Part shown: positions 1 to 8,470 of the stretch, piece after piece
Numbering within the stretch: the stretch's first letter is position 1
Layout of the letters: the number at the start of each line of letters is the position of its first letter
Source of the DNA: Bradyrhizobium sp. WSM3983
GTDB lineage: Bacteria > Pseudomonadota > Alphaproteobacteria > Rhizobiales > Xanthobacteraceae
Direction of reading: 5' to 3'
Assembly: GCF_000473045.1 (NCBI RefSeq)
Contig: NZ_AXAY01000006.1
Coordinates: forward strand, 248,001-312,000
DNA length: 64,000 nucleotides
Made by a program: the position numbers and the translations under genes
Notes under the pieces: generated by a model
What the model was told of the DNA's origin: nothing
Seen by the model: only the letters and a program-made list of their open reading frames with translations
Databases searched by the model: none

Positions 1-783
1 GCACTGGTGACGGGCGGCGCGTCCGGTATTGGCGAGGCCGTCGTCGAGCTGTTCGCGCGCGAGGGCGCGACCGTGATCGCCACCGACATCGACGAGCTGC
101 GCGGCCCCGCGCTCGCCGGGCGTATCACCAAGGCCGGCGGCAAGGCGATCTTTCTGGAGCAGGACGTCACCAGCGAGGAGCGCTGGATCGAGATCGTCGC
201 AGAGATCTCGAAGCGCTATGGCCGGCTCGACATCATGGTCTCCAACGCCGGCATCGGCATTGCCGTGCCTTCGATCGTCGACATGACGCTCACCGACTGG
301 CGCAAGCAGAATGCGATCAACCTCGACGGCGTGTTTCTCTCGGTCAAGCATTGCTTGCCCTTGATGCGCAAGCATGGCAGCGGCTCGATTGTCATGATGT
401 CCTCGCTGGCGGGGCTGCGCGGCGCGCCGGGGTTGTCGGCCTATTCGGCGACCAAGGGCGGCGTGCGGCTGTTCGCCAAATCGATCGCGATGGAGTGCGC
501 GGCGGCCGGCGACGGCATCCGCGTCAACTCCGTGCATCCCGGCATCATCGACACACCGATCTGGGGCAAGATCCCGACCGGGGCAACTGGCGCAGGCCAG
601 AACGCACCAATCGATCTCGAGGAACGGGCCAAGGTCGCAACCCCACTTGGCCGCGCAGGTCAGGCCGCAGAGATTGCCTCCGGCGTGCTGTATCTGGCCT
701 CGGATGCCTCGCGCTACGTCACTGGCAGCGAGCTGGTCATCGACGGCGGCATGAATGCCGGCGGAGTGCCGCGGCGGGCGTGA
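1..783 (+). CDS. SDR family NAD(P)-dependent oxidoreductase (5' end cut by window)
   Basis: Short-chain dehydrogenase/reductase that would oxidise or reduce a hydroxyl/keto group with NAD(P). The reading frame is open from base 1 (ALVTGGASGIG...), so the true start lies outside the window. The Rossmann dinucleotide motif TGGASGIG opens the visible part. It is followed by the structural SNAG motif, a catalytic serine in MMSSLAG and the catalytic pair YSATK, and it ends with the usual C-terminal VIDGGM. Total length of about 260 residues fits the classical SDR family. It lies about 100 bp upstream of a class II aldolase gene on the same strand, which suggests a shared catabolic role. The substrate cannot be told from sequence. 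Confidence 0.9.
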   Translation, partial: ALVTGGASGIGEAVVELFAREGATVIATDIDELRGPALAGRITKAGGKAIFLEQDVTSEERWIEIVAEISKRYGRLDIMVSNAGIGIAVPSIVDMTLTDWRKQNAINLDGVFLSVKHCLPLMRKHGSGSIVMMSSLAGLRGAPGLSAYSATKGGVRLFAKSIAMECAAAGDGIRVNSVHPGIIDTPIWGKIPTGATGAGQNAPIDLEERAKVATPLGRAGQAAEIASGVLYLASDASRYVTGSELVIDGGMNAGGVPRRA

Positions 784-879
784 GGCGCGCAGGGCAGGGC
801 GGCTGCCGCAGGGGCTGACGCGCAGGCGCCGGCCCTGTAAAACGCTGGCGTCTCCTGCCTGAAAGAGGTCTCCTTCGCC

Positions 880-1671
880 ATGGCGCACAGCCTTCACGCC
901 TCCTCACCCGCGCCCGTCCGCTCGAACCGCCCGGACCTCGCCACCGATGCGATCCGCACCGCGCGCGAGGATCTCGCCGCTTGCTTCCGCATGGCTGCGC
1001 GCTACGGCTTTGAGGAGGGCATCTGCAACCACTTCTCGGCCGTCGTGCCCGGCCATGACGACCTCTTCCTGGTCAATCCTTATGGCTACGCCTTCCGCGA
1101 GCTAACGGCATCAAAGCTCTTGATCTGCGATTTCCACGGCCATGTGCTCGACGGCGAAGGCGAGCCCGAGGCGACTGCCTTCTACATCCACGCCGAGATG
1201 CACAAGCGCCTGCCGCGCGCCAAGGTCGCCTTCCATACCCACATGCCTTATGCCACGGCGCTCTCGATGACCGAGGGCGATCCCCTGATCTGGGCCGGGC
1301 AAACCGCGCTGAAATTCTACGGTCGCACGGCGGTCGATCGCGACTACAACGGCCTCGCGCTCGACAACCGCGAAGGCGCGCGCATCGCGTCAGCCGTGGG
1401 CGATGCCGACATCGTCTTCATGAAGCATCACGGCGTGATGGTGCTGGCGCCGACGATCGCGGAAGCCTGGGACGATCTCTACTACCTCGAACGCGCGGCC
1501 GAAGTGCAGGTGCTGGCAATGTCGACGGGACGGAAGGTGCTGCCGGTCGATTCCGCGATTGCAGCCGAAACCTACAAGCAGATGCGCGAAGGCGATTCCG
1601 AATCCGCGCGATTGCATCTCGCCGCGATCCGCCGCCAACTCGACGCGGAAGAGCCGCAGTACCGGCACTAA
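880..1671 (+). CDS. Class II aldolase/adducin family protein
   Basis: 263-residue member of the class II (zinc) aldolase/adducin fold, related to fuculose-phosphate aldolase and decarboxylating epimerases. Visible family marks are CNHFSAVVPG near the N-terminus, NPYGYAFRELTASKLL, the metal-binding pair in AFHTHMPYATALS and a further histidine region MKHHGVMVLAP. Many such proteins in alphaproteobacteria are annotated only as class II aldolase, and the exact substrate is not predictable. ATG start follows a GAAAGAGG-like ribosome site. It probably shares a transcript with the upstream SDR gene. It converges with the transglycosylase gene, leaving a 2-bp gap between stop codons. Confidence 0.85.
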   Translation: MAHSLHASSPAPVRSNRPDLATDAIRTAREDLAACFRMAARYGFEEGICNHFSAVVPGHDDLFLVNPYGYAFRELTASKLLICDFHGHVLDGEGEPEATAFYIHAEMHKRLPRAKVAFHTHMPYATALSMTEGDPLIWAGQTALKFYGRTAVDRDYNGLALDNREGARIASAVGDADIVFMKHHGVMVLAPTIAEAWDDLYYLERAAEVQVLAMSTGRKVLPVDSAIAAETYKQMREGDSESARLHLAAIRRQLDAEEPQYRH

Positions 1672-1673
1672 GC

Positions 1674-2903
1674 TTACGATCCCTGCCGCAGCTTCGCCAG
1701 CACCTTCAGCCCGCCATAACCATCGGCTGGCGTGATCCCGGCGCGCTGCTGAAAATCCTTGATCGCCTTCATGGTGTCGTTGCCGACGCGGCCGTCGGTG
1801 CCGCCGGTATCGAAGCCGGCCTTGGTCAGCCGCGTCTGCATCTCCTGCACCTCTGCGAGCGTCAACGCGCGCTCGGAGCCGGGAAAGGGCTGAATGAACG
1901 GCGGCGCGCCCAGGCAGCGGTCGCCGAGATGGCAGATCGCGAGCGCATAATTCATCGAGGGATTGTAGCTCTTCACCGAATAGAAATTCGGCCCCAGCAG
2001 GAACGTCGGCCCGCCCGCAACCGGTGTCCACATCTGCGCGGATGCGTTCGGCTGCGGAAATGCCTGGCCGTCGGCGCGGGTGACGCCGGCCGTCTGCCAC
2101 GCCGCATAGGTGCGGCTGCCGCTCATCTCGCCGGACGCGCGGACCTCGTAGCCCCAGTGCTCGCTGCGATGCCATTTGCCGCGATTGACAAGATATTTTG
2201 CGGTCGAGCCCAGCGCGTCATCGGGCTTGCCGAACGGCGACACCTTGCCGTCTCCGTCATAGTCGATGCCGACATTGAGCCAGACCTCCGGCATCCATTG
2301 CGAATGACCCATCGCGCCGGCCCATGATCCCTGCATCTCCTCGGGCGTGCTCCAGCCCTTGTCGACGATGCGCAGCGCATTGATCAGTTCGGTCTCCCAA
2401 TAGGCTTTTCGCCGCGGCTCGTTCCAGGCGAGTGCGGCAAGCGAAGGAAACACCGGCGTCATGTGGTTCTGCTGCACCAGCGGATCGCCATACGCCGACT
2501 CCACGCCCCACAGCGCCAGCAGCGTGCCGCGCTCGACGCCGAAATCGCGCTCGATGCGCGCGAGCAGCGCCTCGTTGTTCTTCAGCGCGATCTTGCCGTT
2601 GATGATGCGCCAGTCGGAGACGCGGCGGTTGATGTATTGCCAGACCTGCTCGTGGAATTCCGGCTGGTTGCGCATCTGCTTGAACACGCTCATGTCGGGC
2701 TCGACCCGCGCCATCGCGCGCTGCCAGGTCGCAGCCGAAATGCCCTTGGCCATCGCACGTGCGCGAAAGCTCTCGCGCCATTCGTCGAAGCCGGCAGGCG
2801 AAGCGAGAACACGCGTCGGGGCTGCGAGCAGGGCAGTGGCGCCGATTGCCGATTGGAGCAGCGCGCGGCGAGTGTGATTGGCCGAGGAATCAGCTTGTTT
2901 CAT
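1674..2903 (-). CDS. Lytic murein transglycosylase, MltB type, with peptidoglycan-binding domain
   Basis: 409-residue periplasmic enzyme predicted to cleave the MurNAc-GlcNAc bond with formation of 1,6-anhydro-muropeptides. The start at 2903 (MKQADSS...) was chosen over an upstream in-frame extension because it places a Tat-like signal (TRRALLQ followed by a hydrophobic stretch and VLASPAG) at the N-terminus. The catalytic glutamate is visible as E135 in LWGVESAYGD, typical of the MltB/GH103 group. The last 60 residues form a peptidoglycan-binding repeat (LTLAEVQEMQTRL ... GRVGNDTMKAIKDFQ). Unlike E. coli MltB it has no lipobox. Confidence 0.9.
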   Translation of the reverse strand: MKQADSSANHTRRALLQSAIGATALLAAPTRVLASPAGFDEWRESFRARAMAKGISAATWQRAMARVEPDMSVFKQMRNQPEFHEQVWQYINRRVSDWRIINGKIALKNNEALLARIERDFGVERGTLLALWGVESAYGDPLVQQNHMTPVFPSLAALAWNEPRRKAYWETELINALRIVDKGWSTPEEMQGSWAGAMGHSQWMPEVWLNVGIDYDGDGKVSPFGKPDDALGSTAKYLVNRGKWHRSEHWGYEVRASGEMSGSRTYAAWQTAGVTRADGQAFPQPNASAQMWTPVAGGPTFLLGPNFYSVKSYNPSMNYALAICHLGDRCLGAPPFIQPFPGSERALTLAEVQEMQTRLTKAGFDTGGTDGRVGNDTMKAIKDFQQRAGITPADGYGGLKVLAKLRQGS

Positions 2904-3049
2904 GGAGGCATTGTAGCGTGAAACATGGCCGCTGCGAGCAGGTTCCCGAAACGGTGGAACAAGCCATAGCATCGGTATGTCCCGGAACAAATTGTCGCGC
3001 TCCTGCATTCCCAGCAAGACCGTGATTCATTACGACAACGATTGACGGA

Positions 3050-3078
3050 GCAGGCCCCGGGTAATCGCCGGGGCCTGC
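3050..3078 (+). other. Strong GC hairpin upstream of a small gene
   Basis: An 11-bp perfect stem (GCAGGCCCCGG / CCGGGGCCTGC) with a 7-nt loop ends 23 nt before the ATG at 3102. No T-tract follows, so it is not a convincing terminator. It could shape the mRNA leader of the next gene. Confidence 0.5.
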
Positions 3079-3101
3079 CTTCAACGAAACTTCGGGGTGG
3101 A

Positions 3102-3353
3102 ATGAAGATACGCACACATGCGGAAAGCCATGTCGTCGAGCTCGACGACGGATCGTGCTGGCAGATTTTTCCCGGCGATCTTGCGGCGACGCTGAGCTGG
3201 AAGCCTGAAACCAATCTGCATCTGGAGCCGAGCGGCGACCGGATGAGCTCGCATGTGCTGGTGAACGCCGCGGACAGAACCCGCGTCCGGGTCATCGCGG
3301 CCGGCGAAACCTGGCCCGACGGGGAAGTCAAGAGAACGTTGAAGGGCGGATAG
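3102..3353 (+). CDS. Small conserved hypothetical protein
   Basis: 83-residue protein beginning MKIRTHAESHVVELDDGS. The start at 3102 is chosen because GGGGTGG lies just before the ATG; an in-frame TTG at 3042 would put the 3050-3078 hairpin inside the coding sequence. Composition is beta-rich with a tryptophan in SCWQIFPGDL and no signal peptide or membrane segment. I do not recognise a characterised family. The next gene (marR) is on the opposite strand, so this is a single-gene unit. Confidence 0.6.
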   Translation: MKIRTHAESHVVELDDGSCWQIFPGDLAATLSWKPETNLHLEPSGDRMSSHVLVNAADRTRVRVIAAGETWPDGEVKRTLKGG

Positions 3354-3380
3354 CGCAGCCGGCGGCGACGGAGCAGGCGA

Positions 3381-3914
3381 CTAAGCCTCGTCCTGCAGAT
3401 CGGCTGCGATGCCGGCAAGCCAGCGGCGGACAGTGATCTCAGCCTTGCTGTCTAGCCCCGTCACCAGGCGCTTCTCCAGCTGGAGCACACGGTCCCGGCA
3501 TGCCTTGAGCCGCATTGCACCACGCGGCGTCAGCGTCCATTGCTGGATGCGGCCGTGGACGGGATGCCGTGTCATCACAATCGCGCCGTCGCGCTCGAGA
3601 TTGCGGATGATGACGCCTACGGTCTGCGGCGTCAGGAAGGTGAGGCGGGCGACATCGGCGCCTGATAGTCCCGGATAGGCATTCAGCATGGTCAGCACCG
3701 CGAATTGCGGCGAGGTGATGCCGAGGTCGGCCAGAGTGCGCTCCATCTTCAGCCGCACCGCGGCGTGGGCCTGGCGCAAGAGATAGCCGAGATAGCCTTG
3801 CTCGCCGCGCTTGCCTTGGCCGGGTGCGGGCACGTGCACCGGGCTATCCTTGGCAGCGGCGGGCGCGTTCCGTCCCGGTTGCGATCTTGTGATGTCGGCA
3901 GACTTGCGCGTCAT
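3381..3914 (-). CDS. MarR family transcriptional regulator
   Basis: 177-residue winged-helix repressor. Its core runs from LGYLLRQAHAAVRLKMERTLADLGITSPQFAVL through the recognition-helix region LSGADVARLTFLTPQTVGVIIRNLERDG and the wing (VMTRHPVHGRIQQWTLTPRG), as in MarR/OhrR/SlyA proteins. The start at 3914 (MTRKSADI) is preferred over an upstream in-frame ATG because the palindrome at 3914-3929 and AT-rich promoter elements lie directly before it. It is divergent from an AhpD-like/cupin operon, the usual layout for a repressor that controls itself and its neighbour. The ligand could be a phenolic compound or a peroxide; sequence does not decide. Confidence 0.88.
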   Translation of the reverse strand: MTRKSADITRSQPGRNAPAAAKDSPVHVPAPGQGKRGEQGYLGYLLRQAHAAVRLKMERTLADLGITSPQFAVLTMLNAYPGLSGADVARLTFLTPQTVGVIIRNLERDGAIVMTRHPVHGRIQQWTLTPRGAMRLKACRDRVLQLEKRLVTGLDSKAEITVRRWLAGIAADLQDEA

Positions 3915-3929
3915 ATAAGAGCTCTTATA
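3914..3929. promoter_or_regulatory. Perfect 16-bp palindrome, probable MarR operator
   Basis: TATAAGAGCTCTTATA reads the same on both strands and touches the proposed marR start codon. Related half-sites (TTATAAGATATAAG) follow to its right. A TATAAT hexamer at 3945-3950 is placed to act as the -10 box for the divergent AhpD-like gene. AT-rich perfect dyads of this length between a marR gene and its divergent target are typical MarR operators; binding itself is inferred. Confidence 0.65.
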
Positions 3930-3968
3930 AGATATAAGCATTCGTATAATAACACGAGGTGAACGGCA

Positions 3969-4448
3969 ATGTCACACGCCCGCGGCGAATACGAGGATTT
4001 CAAGAGGATTGCGCCGGACGCGTATGATCTGGTGCTTGCTCTGGGCCAGGTTGCAGCCAAGGCCGGCCTCGACAAGCAGCTCCTTGAGCTCGTCAAGTTG
4101 CGCGCCTCGCAGATCAACGGCTGCGCCTTCTGCGTACAGCATCACGTGCTCCTCTCGGAGCGACTGGGAATCCCCGCGGACAAGCTGCATTTGGTCGCGG
4201 TCTGGCGAGAGGCCCCGATCTTCTCGCCGCGCGAGCGCGCTGCATTGGCCTGGACCGAGGCACTTACTTTGCTGCCGGACGGCTTTGGTGACGAGGTCTA
4301 TGCCCAGGCGCAGAACGAATTCTCCGAGACGGAGCTGACCTATCTGACTTCGGCGGTCGCTTCGATCAACGTCTGGAATCGGTTTGGCGCGGCCTTTCGC
4401 TGGACCCCGCCGAAGCGCCCAGGCGCCGCGCAAACTGCTGCATCCTGA
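3969..4448 (+). CDS. Carboxymuconolactone decarboxylase / AhpD-like alkylhydroperoxidase family protein
   Basis: 159-residue all-helical protein with the AhpD core signature: E40, then C52 and C55 (CAFC) and H59, in the sequence INGCAFCVQHH. In AhpD the two cysteines and the nearby histidine and glutamate form a peroxide-reducing or thiol-relay site. A GAGGTGAA ribosome site lies 6 nt before the ATG. It is the first gene of a two-gene unit with a cupin protein and is divergent from marR. A role in oxidative or electrophile defence under MarR control is the likely reading. Confidence 0.88.
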   Translation: MSHARGEYEDFKRIAPDAYDLVLALGQVAAKAGLDKQLLELVKLRASQINGCAFCVQHHVLLSERLGIPADKLHLVAVWREAPIFSPRERAALAWTEALTLLPDGFGDEVYAQAQNEFSETELTYLTSAVASINVWNRFGAAFRWTPPKRPGAAQTAAS

Positions 4449-4471
4449 TTGCTGAGAGCGGGGAGGTTGTC

Positions 4472-4975
4472 ATGACTGCATTGAACTTGACCACCATGCA
4501 GCGCCCGATGCCAGTGCGCTCGATGGCGCTGGCCGTCGTCGGAGGACTCGCTTGCGCGCTTGCGGTCGGCAAAGTGCTGCCGGTGACGATGGACGCCGTA
4601 TCAGGCGCGCTCGCGCCGCTCTGTGTGACAGCCGCGGAGAGCTCGCCGCTCGACAAGGTTGAGCCAATCGGTTCCTACGCCTTGCCCAATGTGCCCGGCA
4701 AGCGCGTGACCATCGTGCGCGTGTTTTACGGTCCTGGCGGGTTTTCGCGGCCGCACCGGCATGCCGGCTCGGTGACCGCCTACATTACCAGGGGCGATAT
4801 CCGCTCGCAGCTCGGTGGCGGCCCGGTCGAGACATTCGGTGTCGGCCAGTCCTTCTTCGAGCCGCCAGGCGCGACGCATCTGGTCTCCGCCAATGCCAGC
4901 ACCACGGAGCCCGCCGAATTGATTGCCGTGTTCGTTGCGGATGAGGGTGCGCAACTGACGACGTATCTGGATTAG
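4472..4975 (+). CDS. Exported cupin domain protein
   Basis: 167-residue single-domain cupin. The N-terminus has a hydrophobic export segment (MALAVVGGLACALAVGKVL). Cupin motif 1 is seen in FSRPHRHAGSVTAYITRGDI and motif 2 in FFEPPGATHLVSAN, giving the metal-binding histidines of the family. It follows the AhpD-like gene by 23 bp on the same strand and is probably cotranscribed under the MarR operator. Reaction unknown; cupins of this size often act as small dioxygenases or metal-binding sensors. Confidence 0.82.
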   Translation: MTALNLTTMQRPMPVRSMALAVVGGLACALAVGKVLPVTMDAVSGALAPLCVTAAESSPLDKVEPIGSYALPNVPGKRVTIVRVFYGPGGFSRPHRHAGSVTAYITRGDIRSQLGGGPVETFGVGQSFFEPPGATHLVSANASTTEPAELIAVFVADEGAQLTTYLD

Positions 4976-5035
4976 CTGGCTGACAGTATCCCGGATGTCA
5001 CTTCGCTCATCCGGACTACGATCGGCGGCGCCCGG

Positions 5036-6637
5036 TCAGTTCTCTTCGCTGCTCGATCCCTCGCGCTGATCGGGCTTGATCACATCCTCGGGCAGCGCGT
5101 GTGCGACGGGCTGCGGGGTGCTGGCGATCTCCGGGCCGACCTCGCGTCCGCGGGCTCGGATCAGGCGTTCATAGGCCGAGACCAGCGTGGCGTAGGGGCT
5201 GACCCAGATCCAGCCATCGCGGGTGAACACCTGGATGTCGAAATGCAGGTGCATCGACGTGCCGGCGGGATGGTCGAGATAGTTCGAGATCACACCTATC
5301 TTCTCGCCTTCGGTGACGATACGGCCATTGAGCACCCCGTCGGCGTTCATCGCCTGCGGATTCATGTGCATGTAGCGGAAGCGGATGTGCTCGGTACGGC
5401 TGTTGACCTCAAGCGTCGCCGCCTGGTCCTTGGAGGCACGGATTATCACGGCGTCGCGCGCGGCTACGACGCCGCGCTGCTTGGGATCGCAGGGTTCGCG
5501 GCCGTCACCGAGCGAGGGGCAGTCGGCGGCGCGGATGTCCTCGCCCTGGTGGCCATAGCCGCCGCCGCACTGCGAGACCTCGAAGCTTCGTGACTCGCAG
5601 AAATTGTCGCGCCAGGGATAGGCGGTCGGACGGTCGTCCTTATCGCGCGTGGCGTAGGATTGGGAATGCACGAAGCCCGGCGCTTTTTCGAGCGGAAAGC
5701 GGATCTGCGCATAGGCCATCGCGTCGGGATGGCCGCCCTGCTTGCGATAACCAGTGTTCGGGATAATGTCGCCGCTCGGCCGGTAGCTGAAATCCGCCGA
5801 TCGTCCTGCGGGACGATCGATCACGGCGGAGGCAACGTCCATCAGCGGCCGCGCGCGCTGACCGCCGGCGACATGCAGCGCCTTCAGGAAGCGCTCGGCA
5901 ACGGGGTAGGCCTCCTTGCAGGCGAGCCGCCGCGGCTTCGCGACGCTGTCCAGGCACTGGACCGACACCACATAGGCGGCGCCGAAGCGTGTGAAGGCAT
6001 AACGCACATAGCCTTCGCGGATGAACCTGCGGAGGTCCGGATAGATGGTCGCAAGTGGCTTGACCGGCTCGCCCTTGCCGCCGGCGGGGTCGGCGATGTC
6101 GTAGACGAGCGCCGATCCCGTGATCTGAATCTCGACCGGCTTTGTGAACACGCGTGTCGGCATGCCGTCGCCGGCGCCGGACTCTAACGAGAAACTCGCG
6201 CTGTAGCCGGCAGGTCCGGCGTCGAACATGTCGGCGGGGTTGAAATCGGCCTGGTAGCGCGGCAGCGCCAGCGGGACAGACGTACTGCTGCGTTGCGCCT
6301 CGAGATAAGCGGCGGCATCGAACGGGAGCAGCACGGGAACGGAGCTGCGGGCAATGCCGGTGAAGAACTGCGAGGAGACCGCGTTGAGCTGCACCAGCGC
6401 CGGCATCGCGCGTGGATCGAAGCGCGGTACCGAACGGCGCGGCACGAAGATGAAATCGCCGGCGACCAGTGGGCGGCTGTTGATCTCGGTGCGGAGCTGG
6501 TCGAGCGCTGCGCGCCAATCGACGCGCAGACCTGTGAGTGAGGGGCTGCGGAATTCGTCCGCGGTGAGCGGCGTTGCGAAGGAGAGCGAAAGCGACGCCA
6601 GAACAAGCGAGACGAAGCGGAAACCCTTCCTACCCAC
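5036..6637 (-). CDS. M23 (LytM-like) family metallopeptidase, secreted
   Basis: 533-residue protein with a cleavable signal peptide (FVSLVLASLSLSFATPLTADE). The first 330 residues match no domain I can name. The C-terminal part is an M23 zinc peptidase fold with all expected ligands: H363 and D367 in GHQGEDI, H424 in YMHM and the HxH pair H463/H465 in HLHFDI. Family members cut cell-wall peptide crosslinks or activate amidases. Several cysteines around the active domain suggest disulphides in the periplasm. It is followed on the same strand (downstream) by nothing close, and the efp gene lies upstream, 39 bp away. Confidence 0.85.
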   Translation of the reverse strand: MGRKGFRFVSLVLASLSLSFATPLTADEFRSPSLTGLRVDWRAALDQLRTEINSRPLVAGDFIFVPRRSVPRFDPRAMPALVQLNAVSSQFFTGIARSSVPVLLPFDAAAYLEAQRSSTSVPLALPRYQADFNPADMFDAGPAGYSASFSLESGAGDGMPTRVFTKPVEIQITGSALVYDIADPAGGKGEPVKPLATIYPDLRRFIREGYVRYAFTRFGAAYVVSVQCLDSVAKPRRLACKEAYPVAERFLKALHVAGGQRARPLMDVASAVIDRPAGRSADFSYRPSGDIIPNTGYRKQGGHPDAMAYAQIRFPLEKAPGFVHSQSYATRDKDDRPTAYPWRDNFCESRSFEVSQCGGGYGHQGEDIRAADCPSLGDGREPCDPKQRGVVAARDAVIIRASKDQAATLEVNSRTEHIRFRYMHMNPQAMNADGVLNGRIVTEGEKIGVISNYLDHPAGTSMHLHFDIQVFTRDGWIWVSPYATLVSAYERLIRARGREVGPEIASTPQPVAHALPEDVIKPDQREGSSSEEN

Positions 6638-6676
6638 TGTCTCGCCCCCCGGCGGCCACCTGTTTCGATCCCTCGC

Positions 6677-7243
6677 TTAGTCCTTGGCGCGCTCGGAGTA
6701 GGAGCCGTCTTCGGTCATCACCACGATGCGGGTGCCGACGGCGATGTGCGGCGGCACGGTGGTGCGGATGCCATTGGAGAGCACCGCCGGCTTGTAGGAG
6801 GACGAAGCGGTCTGGCCCTTGGTCACTGGCTCGGTCTCGACCACTTCCAGTGTCACGCGCTGCGGCAGCGCGATCGACACCACGTTGACGTCGTGCGTCG
6901 ACAATTTGACCGTCATGCTCTCCTGAAGATAGGCCGCAGCGTCGCCGATGACGTCCTTGGAGACCTGGACCTGGTCATAGGTCTCCGGGTTCATGAAGTG
7001 AAAACCGTCACCGTCTTCATAGAGATAGGTGAAGTTGCGCTCTTCGATCGTGGCCTTCTCGACCTGGTCGGTGGTCTTGTAGCGTTCGGAGATCTTTACC
7101 CCGTCCGAGATTCGGCGCATTTCGATTTGGCTGACCGGCGTGCCCTTGCCGGGATGGATGTTCTCGGCGGTTACGACGACATACAGTTTGCCGTCTTGCT
7201 CGATCACGTTGCCTTTGCGAATAGAACTGGCGATGACTCTCAA
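6677..7243 (-). CDS. efp: Translation elongation factor P
   Basis: 188-residue EF-P, which helps the ribosome pass polyproline stretches. The KOW-like N-terminal domain carries HPGKGTP, in which K33 matches the lysine that is beta-lysylated in E. coli EF-P (K34). The central and C-terminal OB domains are complete ([30 protein letters not shown] and [12 protein letters not shown]). It is divergent from epmA and epmB, whose products make this modification, so substrate and modifying enzymes sit together. Confidence 0.96.
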   Translation of the reverse strand: MRVIASSIRKGNVIEQDGKLYVVVTAENIHPGKGTPVSQIEMRRISDGVKISERYKTTDQVEKATIEERNFTYLYEDGDGFHFMNPETYDQVQVSKDVIGDAAAYLQESMTVKLSTHDVNVVSIALPQRVTLEVVETEPVTKGQTASSSYKPAVLSNGIRTTVPPHIAVGTRIVVMTEDGSYSERAKD

Positions 7244-7405
7244 AGCTATATTTCCTGCTTGCTTGGCCCGGCACCGGCCAGGACGTGGTCAAATCGATGG
7301 GGGACTTGGGGCCTCAAATCAGACCTCGGCGCCCGTTTCGGGCCGCAACATACGCATTTTGTCGTTGAATGCCAGCATTTTGCTGGCCTGCGGGATGGCC
7401 GGGTA

Positions 7406-8470
7406 ATGGCTGGGGACAAGCCGATTTCGCCATTCTGGGCGCCCGGGCGGCACCTCGACCGGCGACCGTTCCTCCAGGCCAGGGGGGCCATCACCGGGGC
7501 GATACGGGGCTTTTTCGCCGAGCAGGGCTTCGTCGAGGTCGAAACCTCCGTTCTCCAGGTCTCCCCCGGCAATGAGACCCATCTGCACGCCCCCCGGACC
7601 GAGATCATCCAGCCTGATGGCAGCCGGGCCAGCCGTTACCTGCGCACCTCGCCCGAATTTGCCTGCAAGAAGCTGCTGGCGGCCGGCGAGGAGCGGATTT
7701 TCGAGTTCGCCCGGGTGTTCCGCGACCGCGAGCGTGGCGACCTGCACTTGCCCGAATTCACCATGCTGGAATGGTACCGGGCGGGCGCCCCCTATGACGA
7801 CATCATGGCCGACACTGTGGTGGTCATTGCCCGCGCGGCGCAGGAGACAGGAATCGGGACCTTCGCGTTCCGGGGCCGGACCGCCGACCCCTTCGCCGAG
7901 CCGGAGCTGCTGACGGTCGCGGGCGCCTTCGAGCGGTTCGCCGGGATCGACCTGCTGTCGACAATCTCGGGCAACGAGGGTAACCGTGCAGCGCTCGCCC
8001 AGGCGGCGGCCGGTAAGGTCCGCGTCGCCAACGACGACACCTGGTCGGACATTTTCAGCAAGGTCCTGGTCGAGCATGTCGAGCCGCATCTCGGGCAGGG
8101 GCGTTTGACCATTCTGTTCGAATACCCATCTCCAGAGGCGGCATTGGCGCGGGTGAAGACCGACGATCCCAGGGTCGCGGAACGGTTCGAGGTCTATGCC
8201 TGCGGCGTCGAGCTCGCCAACGGCTTTGGCGAACTCACGGACGCCGAGGAGCAGCGCAAGCGCTTCACGGAGTCCATGGCGGAGAAGCAGCGGCGCTACG
8301 GCGAGGCCTATCCGCTGGACGAGGATTTTCTGGCCGCGGTCGCCCAAATGCCGGAGGCGAGCGGTGTCGCGCTCGGCTTCGATAGGCTGGTAATGCTGGC
8401 AAGCGGCGCAACACGGATTGATCAGGTGGTGTGGACACCGCCTGCAAATGAAGCGTTACGTGAAAAATGA
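7406..8470 (+). CDS. epmA: EF-P lysyltransferase EpmA (GenX/PoxA, class II lysyl-tRNA synthetase paralogue)
   Basis: 354-residue paralogue of the lysyl-tRNA synthetase catalytic core lacking the anticodon-binding domain. It would activate (R)-beta-lysine with ATP and attach it to K33 of EF-P. Class II synthetase motif 2 is seen in FRDRERGDLHLPEFTMLEWYR and motif 3 in GVALGFDRLVMLASG. The ATG at 7406 (MAGDKPISPFW) is chosen because upstream in-frame codons read through the reverse of efp and have no synthetase similarity. Its last four bases overlap the start of epmB, indicating translational coupling. Confidence 0.93.
   Translation: MAGDKPISPFWAPGRHLDRRPFLQARGAITGAIRGFFAEQGFVEVETSVLQVSPGNETHLHAPRTEIIQPDGSRASRYLRTSPEFACKKLLAAGEERIFEFARVFRDRERGDLHLPEFTMLEWYRAGAPYDDIMADTVVVIARAAQETGIGTFAFRGRTADPFAEPELLTVAGAFERFAGIDLLSTISGNEGNRAALAQAAAGKVRVANDDTWSDIFSKVLVEHVEPHLGQGRLTILFEYPSPEAALARVKTDDPRVAERFEVYACGVELANGFGELTDAEEQRKRFTESMAEKQRRYGEAYPLDEDFLAAVAQMPEASGVALGFDRLVMLASGATRIDQVVWTPPANEALREK

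Noticed and set aside
6746..7405. N-terminal extension of the epmA frame
   Set aside because: The 220 extra codons run antisense to efp and its promoter and show no synthetase similarity. ATG 7406 gives the normal length.
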